Under the pieces are notes generated by a model. It saw only the letters and a program-made list of their open reading frames with translations. It did no database searches and was not told where the DNA came from. DNA of 21,401 nt from JBBRHF01 sp038223055 (lineage in GTDB: Bacteria > Actinomycetota > Actinomycetes > JACCUZ01), in NCBI GenBank assembly GCA_038223055.1, contig JBBRHF010000062.1, positions 1 through 21,401 of the forward strand, read 5' to 3'. Position numbers and translations under genes: made by a program. Positions 1 to 7,392 of the stretch are shown here, piece by piece (positions within the stretch are counted from its first letter, which is position 1; each line of letters begins with the position of its first letter).

Positions 1-2147
1 TTTCGGGAGAGCTGCAGTTGGCGCCGTACGTTGTCGAGCACGATGCGCTGCGACACCCGGTCCAGGATCAGTTGGGACCCGGACGGAAGGTACGGAAACC
101 CGTGCTCGATCTGATGCTCCAGGGCTTTGCGGCTCGAGCCGGTCAGCGCGCGGTAGCGCACGTCGAAGCGGAACTCCCGGCGATGCTGGCCGATCAGGTC
201 GAGCACGGTCAGGACGGGTTTGCCGTACGACCGGCGCAGGCCACGACCGAGCTGCTGCAAGAAGATCGTGGCGCTCTGCGTCGGACGCAGCAACAGGATG
301 GTGTCGACCTCGGGAAGGTCGAGTCCTTCGTTGAACAGGTCCGCGGCGAATAGGCAGTTCACCTCGCCGCGGCGCAGCAGGTCGAGTGCCTCCGCCCGAC
401 GGTCATCACGTGTCTCGCCCGACACGGCGAGCGCCGGGATGCCGGCGTCACGGAACACTCGCGCCATGTACTCGGCGTGTGCCACCGACACGCAGAAGCC
501 CAGGGCTCGCATGCGTCGGACGTCGGTGACCTTGTCGCGTAGCTCGCGCAGCACCTTGGTCGCTCGCGCGTCGTTGCCTGTATAGACGCGGTCGAGCGCG
601 ATCACGTCGTACGCGCCGCGCTTCCACTCGATGCCCATCAGGTCGACGTCGTCGGCCACCCCGAAGTAGTGAAATGGCACCAGCAAGTCACCGGCGAGCG
701 CATCCCAGAGCCGCAGCTCGTACGCCGTACGCCCACCGAACATGGCCCGCACGTCCACGCCATCACCACGCTCCGGGGTGGCAGTCAGACCGATTAACTC
801 GATCGGCTGCAAGTGATCCAAAAGACGTTGGTAGGTCGGCGCGGCCGCGTGGTGGAACTCATCGATCACCACGACGTCAAAGTGCTCAGCTGGCAAGCGA
901 TCCACCCCGTACGCCGCCAGGGACTGGACGCTGGCGAACACGTGACGCCACCGCTCAGGCCGCGTGCCACCGACGTAGGTCTCGCCGAAGGATCCGTCAC
1001 CGACCGTCTCGCGGTAGATGCGCATCGATTGCTCGAGGATCTCGCGGCGGTGGGCGACGAAGAGCAGCGTCAGGTCGTGGCCGTGCTGCTCGCGCAGCCG
1101 GCGATAGTCCAGCGCCGCGACAACTGTTTTGCCCGTGCCGGTGGCCGCAACGACCAGGTTGCGATGCCGATCGTGCACCTGCCGTTCCGCGTCAAGGGCC
1201 TCCAGAATGCTGACCTGATGGGGAAGCGGGCGGACCTCGAGCCCCGCCAGGGTGATGGTCGAACGCCCGTCGCGGTTGCCCGAGCGGGCCAGGGCATCGT
1301 CCAAGCGATCGGCGTCACTGTCGGGGTCGTACGGCAGAAACGCCTCATCGGCCCAGTACGTGTCAAAGGTTGCCTCGAACTTGCGGATCAGCTCAGGCGT
1401 CGCCACGCCCGACAGCCGCACGTTCCATTCCAGACCATCGAGCAGCGCCGCGCGGGACAGATTCGAGCTGCCCACGAACGCGGTATCGAAACCGGAGCGC
1501 CGCCGGAACAGCCATGCCTTTGCGTGAAGGCGCGTGGACTGCGTCTCATAGCTGATCCGAACTTCCGCGCCGAACCGGCGAACGAGCTCATCGATCGCGC
1601 GACGCTCCGTCGCGCCGATATAGGTCGTGGTGATCACCCGAAGCGGTATGCCGCGTTCCTTGAGCTGAGCGAGAGGCGTCTCGAGTACACGCAGTCCTGC
1701 CCAACGGATGAACGCGCACAGCAGGTCGACCCGGTCGGCGCTGGACAACTCAGCCCTCAGCTCGGCCCCGAGACTGGGCTCGCCTTTGGCGTTGGTCAGG
1801 AGGGCAGACGAGGAGAGGGGCGTCTCGGGCCGCAGCAGCTGGTGCACGCCTGGCGCCTGTTCACGGGTGAGCACGAGGAGCTGCTCGAGGGTCTCAGTTG
1901 GCTGGTCCTCGGTCGCGGCCAGGACGTTGAACAGCTCGCGCACGAGCGCTGCTCGCCGGTCGGGATCCCGCTCATCGGCGAGGACCCGCCGTACGACGTC
2001 GGCGACATGGCGCGACAACACATCGGGCGCGTCAAGCGCGTCGACCGGGGTGAATCGCGGGGTGAGACCGACCGTGTCGGCTAGCCTGCGGTCCAGGCGG
2101 GTCGTGTGCAGAGACTCATAGACGCCCGCCGCGAGTCCGTCTTCCAT
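1..2147 (-). CDS. PLD-domain SF2 DEAD/DEAH helicase, 3' end off the window (partial)
   Basis: The minus strand is open from an ATG at 2147 to the left edge, giving about 715 residues with no stop. The N-terminal third carries a phospholipase-D-like nuclease domain: HAKAWLF near residue 207, followed by a GSSNLS element. The helicase core follows: Walker A AATGTGKT near 337, DEFHH (motif II) near 428, TATPER (motif III) near 453 and QQLGRGLRR (motif VI) near 630. This order matches actinobacterial PLD-helicases that end in a DUF3427 region, which would lie outside the window. Such proteins are ATP-driven nucleic-acid translocases coupled to a PLD-type DNA binding or cleavage module; a role in DNA repair or defence is plausible but not shown here. 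An in-frame ATG at 2168 is an alternative start, and neither start has a clear Shine-Dalgarno. Codon use is normal and no frameshift is visible. Confidence 0.88.
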   Translation of the reverse strand, partial: MEDGLAAGVYESLHTTRLDRRLADTVGLTPRFTPVDALDAPDVLSRHVADVVRRVLADERDPDRRAALVRELFNVLAATEDQPTETLEQLLVLTREQAPGVHQLLRPETPLSSSALLTNAKGEPSLGAELRAELSSADRVDLLCAFIRWAGLRVLETPLAQLKERGIPLRVITTTYIGATERRAIDELVRRFGAEVRISYETQSTRLHAKAWLFRRRSGFDTAFVGSSNLSRAALLDGLEWNVRLSGVATPELIRKFEATFDTYWADEAFLPYDPDSDADRLDDALARSGNRDGRSTITLAGLEVRPLPHQVSILEALDAERQVHDRHRNLVVAATGTGKTVVAALDYRRLREQHGHDLTLLFVAHRREILEQSMRIYRETVGDGSFGETYVGGTRPERWRHVFASVQSLAAYGVDRLPAEHFDVVVIDEFHHAAAPTYQRLLDHLQPIELIGLTATPERGDGVDVRAMFGGRTAYELRLWDALAGDLLVPFHYFGVADDVDLMGIEWKRGAYDVIALDRVYTGNDARATKVLRELRDKVTDVRRMRALGFCVSVAHAEYMARVFRDAGIPALAVSGETRDDRRAEALDLLRRGEVNCLFAADLFNEGLDLPEVDTILLLRPTQSATIFLQQLGRGLRRSYGKPVLTVLDLIGQHRREFRFDVRYRALTGSSRKALEHQIEHGFPYLPSGSQLILDRVSQRIVLDNVRRQLQLSR

Positions 2148-2400
2148 GGTGAGCCGAGCTTGACACATCGGACGATGATTTGGCCGGATCGCGCGCAGGC
2201 AGGGCAACGTAACCGACCGCGATCAACGCGAGACAATATTCGCGAAGCCCAGTCTAGTCTCAGCTATGAGCGGCCGTTGGATTTCGCAGCCGGGAGGTCG
2301 TTGCGCACCGTGGTTCCTCCGCTGACGCACCTGATGAGTCAGCGTCTCTTGAGGATGCGGAACAAGTCCTAGTCGGCTGGATCTGGTGCGGTCTGATCTG

Positions 2401-2475
2401 AAGGTGTGGAGTATCGCCGCCGCGGTCGAGGACGCCCACCACGCCGCCGTGGCCCGAGCGGTGGCGTTCATGGAA
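2401..2475 (+). pseudogene. MobF-type relaxase fragment (remnant)
   Basis: In the frame beginning at the GTG at 2386, about 25 residues read VWSIAAAVEDAHHAAVARAV followed by AFME. This resembles, from memory, the segment of actinobacterial TrwC/MobF relaxases just before their HUH metal site, where AHHAAVA and VVAFMERE are typical. Similarity stops within about 10 codons on either side, and no HUH motif or catalytic tyrosine is present. If correct, it is debris of a conjugative or mobilisable element next to the truncated metal ATPase. The match is short, so this is tentative; the alternative is a chance open frame in GC-rich DNA. Confidence 0.4.
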
Positions 2476-2500
2476 GTCCCACGCCGCGGTCTCCACCAAG

Positions 2501-4207
2501 GTGCAGGGTACCCTCGTGGAGCAGGCGCAGGCGCAGGCGTCGTCGGCGCCGTTCGTGCGTGCGGCGGACCGGTTCGCGATCATCTTCGTCCCACTCACCC
2601 TGTTGTTGTCCGCTGCGGCGTGGGCGCTCAGCGGGGACCCGGTGCGCGCCGTCGCCGTGCTAGTCGTCGCGACACCGTGCCCGCTGCTGTTGGCAGCCCC
2701 GATCGCGATCATGTCGGGGCTGTCCCGCGCGGCGCACATCGGCGTCGTCGTCAAGGGCGGCGGCGCGCTCGAACGGTTGGCCGCGGGGCGCGTGATGCTC
2801 TTCGACAAGACTGGCAAGCTGACCCAGGGGCAGCCGACCCTCGCCGACGTGGTCACTGCCGGCGACCACATCGACGCCGACGAGATACTGCTCCTGGCGG
2901 CCTCGCTCGACCAGGTCTCACCGCACGTGCTCGCCAGCTCGATCGTCACCGCCGCGGCGCGGCGCGGCCTGCAACTCCAGATGCCCGAAGCGGTGCAAGA
3001 GGAGCACGGGTACGGGTTGCGGGGGCGGGTCGGGCCCCATGAAGTGCGGGTGGGTAAGGCCGCGTGGATCGTCGGTGGTACGCAGCCTGCGTGGGTGCGC
3101 CAGGTGCGCCGCCGGGCGGACCTGGACGGTTCGCTGACTGTGTTCGTCGCGGTCGACGGCGAACCGGCGGGGGCATTCCTGCTCGAGGACCCAATCCGGC
3201 CCGATGCGCCGCGGATGGTCCGCGCGCTACGCGAGGTCGGGATCAGCCGGGTCGTCCTGGTCACGGGAGACCGGGCCGATATCGCGGACGCCGTGGGACG
3301 GATCGTCGGGGTCGACACGGTGCTCGCCGACTGCGACCCGGCTGACAAGCTCGCGGCGATCGAACTCGAGGCCGCGCACGCCTCGACGATCATGGTTGGT
3401 GACGGCGTTAACGATGCCCCGGCCCTGGCTGCGGCGGGGGTCGGCGTGGCCTTGGCAGCGCGTGGCGCGACGGCGTCGTCGGAGGCCGCCGACGTCGTCC
3501 TGACGGTCGACCGCCTGGACGCCCTCGCCGATGCGATTCTCATCGCCCGCCGGTCCAAGCGCATCGCACTGCAGGCGGTCCTCGTTGGTATGGGTCTGTC
3601 GCTGGTGGCGATGGTCGCGGCCGCCGTCGGACTGCTCCCGCCCGCGATCGGCGCGGTCACCCAGGAGGTCATCGATATCCTGGCGATCGGCATCGCCTTG
3701 CGGGCCGTCCTGCCTGGAAAGGTGCACACCATCGCTATGCCGTCGGCCGATGTCGCCGTCGCCCTGGAGCTGAAGGTTGAGCACGACGCGGTGCTCGCCG
3801 TTGTGGAAATGATCCGCGCCGTGGCCGACACCCTTTCAGTTCGGGACTGCGATCTCACCCCGGCACACACCCTTCTCGACCGTCTCGAGGGTGACCTTCT
3901 CCGGCACGAGCGCGCCGAAGAGGCGCAGCTCGTGCCGCTGGTCGCCCGCGCCCTTGGCGGCTCCGACACGACCGCAGCGATGAGCCGCACCCACGCCGAG
4001 ATCGAGAATCAGGTCAGCCGGCTGCGCCGGCTGCTCACCGACCTGGACAACGACTCCGTTGAGCCCGAGGACGTCGTCGAGCTCCGGCGACTGCTCTACG
4101 GGCTCTACGCGGTCATCCGCCTGCACAACGCGCAGGAGGAGGAGGGCGCGTTCAGCCTCGTACCCGCCGGCAACGGCCACGGGACCGGCATGCGGAGCCG
4201 CGGCTGA
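2501..4207 (+). CDS. P1B-type heavy-metal ATPase with C-terminal hemerythrin domain, 5'-truncated
   Basis: This 568-residue frame encodes the back half of a metal-exporting P-type ATPase. It shows two membrane segments (about 25-43 and 48-71) with the transport motif TPCP at 58-61, the phosphorylation-site Asp102, TGDR at 255-258, GDGVNDAP at 300-307 and a final membrane pair at about 357-403. A four-helix hemerythrin-like domain follows at about 425-552 with spaced metal-ligand candidates H428, H456, H469, E473, H498, H542 and E546-E548. The first helices, any metal-binding domain and the whole actuator domain are missing: the homologous part starts at VEQAQ, just after where the actuator should end. 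The GTG start has no convincing ribosome-binding site. The catalytic loop reads DKTGK instead of the near-invariant DKTGT, a one-base change (ACG to AAG). Transport activity is therefore very unlikely; the frame is probably a decaying remnant that still encodes an intact hemerythrin module. Confidence 0.85.
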   Translation: MQGTLVEQAQAQASSAPFVRAADRFAIIFVPLTLLLSAAAWALSGDPVRAVAVLVVATPCPLLLAAPIAIMSGLSRAAHIGVVVKGGGALERLAAGRVMLFDKTGKLTQGQPTLADVVTAGDHIDADEILLLAASLDQVSPHVLASSIVTAAARRGLQLQMPEAVQEEHGYGLRGRVGPHEVRVGKAAWIVGGTQPAWVRQVRRRADLDGSLTVFVAVDGEPAGAFLLEDPIRPDAPRMVRALREVGISRVVLVTGDRADIADAVGRIVGVDTVLADCDPADKLAAIELEAAHASTIMVGDGVNDAPALAAAGVGVALAARGATASSEAADVVLTVDRLDALADAILIARRSKRIALQAVLVGMGLSLVAMVAAAVGLLPPAIGAVTQEVIDILAIGIALRAVLPGKVHTIAMPSADVAVALELKVEHDAVLAVVEMIRAVADTLSVRDCDLTPAHTLLDRLEGDLLRHERAEEAQLVPLVARALGGSDTTAAMSRTHAEIENQVSRLRRLLTDLDNDSVEPEDVVELRRLLYGLYAVIRLHNAQEEEGAFSLVPAGNGHGTGMRSRG

Positions 4208-4293
4208 CCCCCGGCCGAACCCACGCGCACACGCAACGCACACGACCGAACGACGGAGAAGCTCGTGTGGGAAAACCGCCGCCACCGATGCGA

Positions 4294-4971
4294 TCACCGG
4301 GCTCTCACTGGGGGATGCCCCGCCGAAGTAGCCCAGGCCTGACTACGGGCGGTGGGATCGAGCCTGACCCACACCGCGCAGGCCGCGCCGGTAGCGATCT
4401 CGACCACATCCGCATCGTCGCCCTCGGGACCCAGGAGCGTCACGGACACCGAACCCGCGGCTAGGTTCTTCTCCGCGAGGTGGACCCGGGTCCCGATCGC
4501 GATCTGCCGTTCCTCGAGGTACCGCAGGATGGCTGGCTCGTAGTCCGAGATGCGAATGACCTGCCCGCGGGCGCCGGAGTCGATCTCGCTCAGCCGGGCC
4601 GCGGGATCGCTCCCGACGCCTCGCTCGAGGCTTCCGTCGGTGCGGGGGATCGGGTCGCCGTGCGGGTCGTGGCCGGGGCGGCCGAGCACCTCGTCCATTC
4701 TGTCCAGGACGAGGTCGGACACGGCGTGCTCGAGCGCGTCCGCCTCCGCATGGACCTCGTCCCACCCGAGTCCCAGGTGCTGGACCAGGTAGGTCTCCAG
4801 GACCCGGTGGCGCCGCACGACCATCGCGGCGATCTTGCGACCAGCGGGGGTGAGGCCAATGCGCCCGTACGGCTCATAGTCTATGAAGCCGTCGCGAGCG
4901 AGCTTCTTCAGGTTGGCCGACACGGACGACGGCGTCACCGCCAATGTCGAGGCGATCTCGTTCGTGGACAC
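4294..4971 (-). CDS. DtxR/MntR-family metalloregulator, front-truncated by a nonsense codon
   Basis: From a GTG at 4971 the frame gives 225 residues: most of the winged helix (STNEIASTL, then TPSSVSANLKKLARDGFIDY), the metal-binding dimerisation helices and a C-terminal FeoA-like SH3 domain (about 135-212). Metal-ligand candidates seen are H55, E59, H74, D78, E81 and H82; the Asp at the position of DtxR Cys102 points to an MntR-like rather than IdeR-like site. The family normally begins about 25 residues earlier, and that sequence is present upstream but separated by an in-frame TAA (see 4972-5052). Translation from the GTG would lack the first helix and one metal ligand. The gene converges on the truncated metal ATPase, its likely original partner in metal homeostasis. 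It is either a pseudogene or a shortened, metal-insensitive repressor. Confidence 0.85.
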   Translation of the reverse strand: MSTNEIASTLAVTPSSVSANLKKLARDGFIDYEPYGRIGLTPAGRKIAAMVVRRHRVLETYLVQHLGLGWDEVHAEADALEHAVSDLVLDRMDEVLGRPGHDPHGDPIPRTDGSLERGVGSDPAARLSEIDSGARGQVIRISDYEPAILRYLEERQIAIGTRVHLAEKNLAAGSVSVTLLGPEGDDADVVEIATGAACAVWVRLDPTARSQAWATSAGHPPVRAR

Positions 4972-5052
4972 GGAACCACCGGGCCACTCCTGCGCCTTCC
5001 AGATGATCCTGAGTTAGTCCTCCACCATCGTCGAAACGCGCGAGCCTCCCAT
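4972..5052 (-). pseudogene. Detached N-terminus of the DtxR/MntR gene with in-frame TAA
   Basis: Reading on from an ATG at 5052 (or an internal ATG at 5028) gives MGGSRVSTMVED, then TAA at 5016-5014, then LRIIWKAQEWPGGSV, which runs directly into the downstream STNEIAS frame. Relatives read VEDYLK-IIWKAQEW here, so the stop replaces a tyrosine codon; a single TAC to TAA change explains it. The Asp just before the stop corresponds to MntR Asp8 (DtxR Met10), a metal ligand. No other disruption is visible. A sequencing error is the main alternative. Confidence 0.75.
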
Positions 5053-5337
5053 GCGTCGATCCTACTGAGAGAAGGCCGCCGGCCCGGCGGTCGCGCGACC
5101 GTCCACGACGTGCCTGATGGCGTCATGGCAGTGCGCCCAACCGACGACCACCCTGAATCTCACTTCGTGTGGCGCCCACGGCGGGCCGCTCGAGCTGAGC
5201 GGCTCGCCGCTGCCCGTCGCGGACGTCGTCGCCGAGCCGTCGCGCGCCACCACGCCACCGTCGTCCTCACCGCGAAGGCCTCGGCGCGACGGCCGTGAGC
5301 CGCGCGGTCGACTTCCCGGCCCCGGACTCGGGGAGAA

Positions 5338-5625
5338 CTACGGGATCTCCACCGGCTTCGGCGCGCTCGCACGCCGTTCGCGTTGCTTGGGTTTCCTCGT
5401 TGGCCGCAACAGCTTGGGACCGTCCAGCAGCCCGACGGTGAGAATCTGTCCGTCCTGGCTCCAGGGCCGCACCGCCGCGGCCGCCGCCTGTGCACCGAAC
5501 CGCCAGAACCAGCCCAAGTCCCCCGGATGCAGTTGCTTCGGCGACCCGTCGTACTGCCACTCCCGCAGCAGGCGCACAGCCTCGCTTAGCCCGTCGACTC
5601 CCGGCTTGCCCAACACAATCGCCAT
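5338..5625 (-). pseudogene. GNAT-acetyltransferase-like N-terminal fragment
   Basis: From the ATG at 5625 (the frame is open up to 5748) this gives 95 residues with a recognisable block: SEAVRLLREWQYDGSP, then LHPGDLGWFWRFGA, then WSQDGQILTVGLLDGP. From memory this matches the N-terminal region of a group of actinobacterial GNAT-family proteins, which normally continue for another 100 or more residues with the acetyl-CoA-binding core. Here similarity ends at LLRPT near 5415, and a basic tail runs to a stop at 5338, so the acetyl-CoA site is absent. It is best read as a 3'-truncated gene. The residues before 5625 (MHSRAVAGWTD onward) are not part of the family. The GNAT assignment is moderate; an unrelated small protein is possible. 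Confidence 0.45.
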
Positions 5626-5748
5626 ACCCCGAATACACACCGCTGCGCCGAGCAGGACCCCAAACCACTTGATCAACACGTCATAGCGTAAGCGGATCGC
5701 GGCATGTTCGGAAGCATCCGTCCAGCCGGCCACTGCACGACTATGCAT

Positions 5749-6427
5749 ACGGCCGAGGTCGAGAGTAGATTTTGATCTTGTGCCGTGGGGGATCTGCTAC
5801 CGGACCGCCGCAGTCGCGGACTCGGCTGCTCTGTCGGCGACCGACGTGGCGGCCACCTCCGTCTCATGGCCCGTACCGGCCGCGTCGTGTGTTTGCCGGT
5901 TCGCAGGCCGCAGCCCGGAACAAGCCCTCGGTTCAGCCCTTCTCTTCGCGCGCATCCACAGATGAGTCACACGAAGCGGGCTACGCGCGCATCTTGACGC
6001 GAGTCAACAGGTCGCACTCGAGGGCGACCGTCACAACCGTCAGGCCAGCCCCGTGACCAGCGTAAACGCCCTGAACGGTCGTCTCTAGACGCGGGCGCGG
6101 AACCGGTTCAACCGTCACGCCAACCGACCATCACACGGCAGACCGTCACCAGGCAACGTGGGCCTGACCAGCACAGATCGCGCCGGGATGACGCACATGA
6201 CGGTCGCCCACACATCGACTCTCAGTCATTGGACGATCGACGCCTGACCAACAAGACACGACCGCCGCTACCACAGAACGCGCCCGCCGGACCGCGCTGC
6301 CGCACGATCGGGACCAAGGTCCCCCGACACTGCAACGGCTGTGACCGGGGACACACGATCAGTGGCCGAAGGGCCCTGCCCCGCCGAACCGTTCTGCTGC
6401 CACCGTGTGCGTCGCCGCCTGGGTAGT
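5749..6427. other. About 0.7-kb stretch without a supportable gene
   Basis: Only short open frames without ribosome-binding sites or family resemblance occur here. The sequence has many CCGTCA/CGTCAC words and less coding-like third-position bias than its flanks. A short inverted repeat, TTGAC-GCGA-GTCAA, sits near 5993-6008. The promoter of the SipW-type cassette should lie in the right part of this stretch, but I cannot place -35 and -10 boxes with confidence. Confidence 0.5.
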
Positions 6428-6488
6428 CCGGGCGGAGGGGGAGCGAGGCAAGGATCCGCCCGGCGTGTTGGTCGCCTTAGCCGGGCGG
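6428..6488 (+). promoter_or_regulatory. Leader RNA with mutually exclusive hairpins
   Basis: Three arms lie 57-117 bases before the start codon of the SipW-type protein. Arm 1 CCGGGCGGA (6428-6436) pairs perfectly with arm 2 TCCGCCCGG (6455-6463). Arm 2, shifted by one base (CCGCCCGGC, 6456-6464), also pairs perfectly with arm 3 GCCGGGCGG (6480-6488). The two 9-bp GC stems cannot form together, as in attenuators and riboswitches. It does not match a riboswitch consensus I can recall, including c-di-GMP-I and c-di-AMP classes. No U-run follows, so classical termination is not evident. Confidence 0.5.
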
Positions 6489-6544
6489 GGAGCCAAACGC
6501 GAAACCGGCGCTCGCTTGCTGAGTCCCTAGAAAGGGGAACGCGA

Positions 6545-7288
6545 GTGAGTAAGAGCAGGAATTTCAAGGGCGGCGGGTTCATCGCCACGCTGGCCACCGG
6601 CGCCCTGATGGTCGGCACCGCAGTGACCGGCACCGGGGCCTACTTCACCGACAGCGAGGCGGGCACCATCTCCGCCAACTCCGGACACCTGTCCCTGGAC
6701 GCGGGCGTCCAGAGCAGCAGGACCCTCGGGTTCAACGGGCTGATGCCGGGCGTTGACCAGACCAAGTCGATCGACTTCAGCGTCGACTTGACCGACGGCA
6801 AGTCCGACGTGTGGATGGTCTTCGACCAGGCCAGCGACGCCTACCGGACCCTGACCGGCGCGAAGGTCCGCATCCCGGCAACCTCCCAGGGCACCCTAGT
6901 TTTCGACGGCGGTCTCGGCCGGTACGGCCACATCAAGATCGGCACGCACGCCAGCGGCGACCTGTTCGAGTCCTACAACCTGGCGAACAGGCCCGCCTAC
7001 GAGCCTGACGGCCCGGTCTGCGGAGTCAGCACGTTCGGCCACATGATGGGAACCCACGGAGACAACCGTGACGCCACCCCTGCGTACTGCGGCATCCCCG
7101 GCGCGATCCTCATCGCGAAGGACCTGACTAGCGGAACCGGGACCACCCTGAACGTGACCTTCGGGCTCACTGGCCGTGCGACCGACCAGAACCAGGCAGT
7201 TGCCGCCAACGTCCCCTTCAAGATCGTCGCGACTCAGGCCGGGATCGCCCCCTCCTCGGCCAACCCCACGGACCCCACGAACTACTAG
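6545..7288 (+). CDS. SipW-dependent secreted protein (TasA/CalY-like)
   Basis: The product has 247 residues from the GTG at 6545, chosen because AAAGGGGA lies 7-8 bases upstream. The N-terminus has basic residues, a hydrophobic stretch (about 12-31) and then GTGAYFTDSEAGTI: this is the SipW-type signal peptide, with cleavage expected just before or within AYFTDSE. The mature part is a beta-rich, Gly/Thr/Asp-rich domain with two cysteines (in GPVCGVS and AYCGIPG) that could form a disulphide outside the cell. TasA and CalY relatives form surface fibres or act as surface proteins in Bacillus; the actinobacterial versions are poorly characterised. A dedicated signal peptidase follows 104 bases downstream on the same strand, which strongly supports the assignment. 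A fibre-forming role is inference. Confidence 0.85.
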   Translation: MSKSRNFKGGGFIATLATGALMVGTAVTGTGAYFTDSEAGTISANSGHLSLDAGVQSSRTLGFNGLMPGVDQTKSIDFSVDLTDGKSDVWMVFDQASDAYRTLTGAKVRIPATSQGTLVFDGGLGRYGHIKIGTHASGDLFESYNLANRPAYEPDGPVCGVSTFGHMMGTHGDNRDATPAYCGIPGAILIAKDLTSGTGTTLNVTFGLTGRATDQNQAVAANVPFKIVATQAGIAPSSANPTDPTNY

Positions 7289-7305
7289 GGCAATCCGGCG
7301 CTCCT

Positions 7306-7352
7306 CGGGCGGGCAGGGAACCCTTGGCCTCATAGGGATTCCCGCCCGCCCG
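7306..7352 (+). terminator. Strong GC hairpin between surface protein and peptidase genes
   Basis: Just after the upstream stop codon, CGGGCGGGCAGGGAA pairs with TTCCCGCCCGCCCG with a single bulged A, and an inner CCC/GGG pair closes a loop of about 11 bases. No U tract follows. It lies within the two-gene cassette and is a likely partial terminator or mRNA-stabilising hairpin, which would give more substrate transcript than peptidase transcript. Confidence 0.6.
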
Positions 7353-7392
7353 CCGGGCGCACCACGGCCGACGTTGGACGATCGACAGGCGG

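Noticed and set aside
813..2084. Long plus-strand open frame of 423 codons opposite the helicase
   Set aside because: The minus strand carries unmistakable PLD and helicase motifs with correct codon bias; this frame is its antisense shadow and has no family resemblance.
2260..3990. 576-codon minus-strand frame opposite the metal ATPase
   Set aside because: Composition is Arg/Ser/Thr/Ala-rich without motifs, as expected for a GC-rich antisense frame; the plus strand encodes the ATPase.
4239..4269. Inverted repeat CACACGA / TCGTGTG as a terminator between the ATPase and the DtxR gene
   Set aside because: The arms are only 7 bp with a 17-base loop and no U-run, so it is too weak to call.
5780..5965. 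61-codon plus-strand frame with an Ala/Ser-rich start, considered as a small secreted protein
   Set aside because: It has no ribosome-binding site, weak coding bias and no clear signal-peptide cleavage site.
6428..6540. c-di-GMP or c-di-AMP riboswitch upstream of the SipW-type gene
   Set aside because: The conserved core elements of the c-di-GMP-I (GCAAA / GACGCAAAGCC) and ydaO classes are not present; only competing hairpins can be supported.
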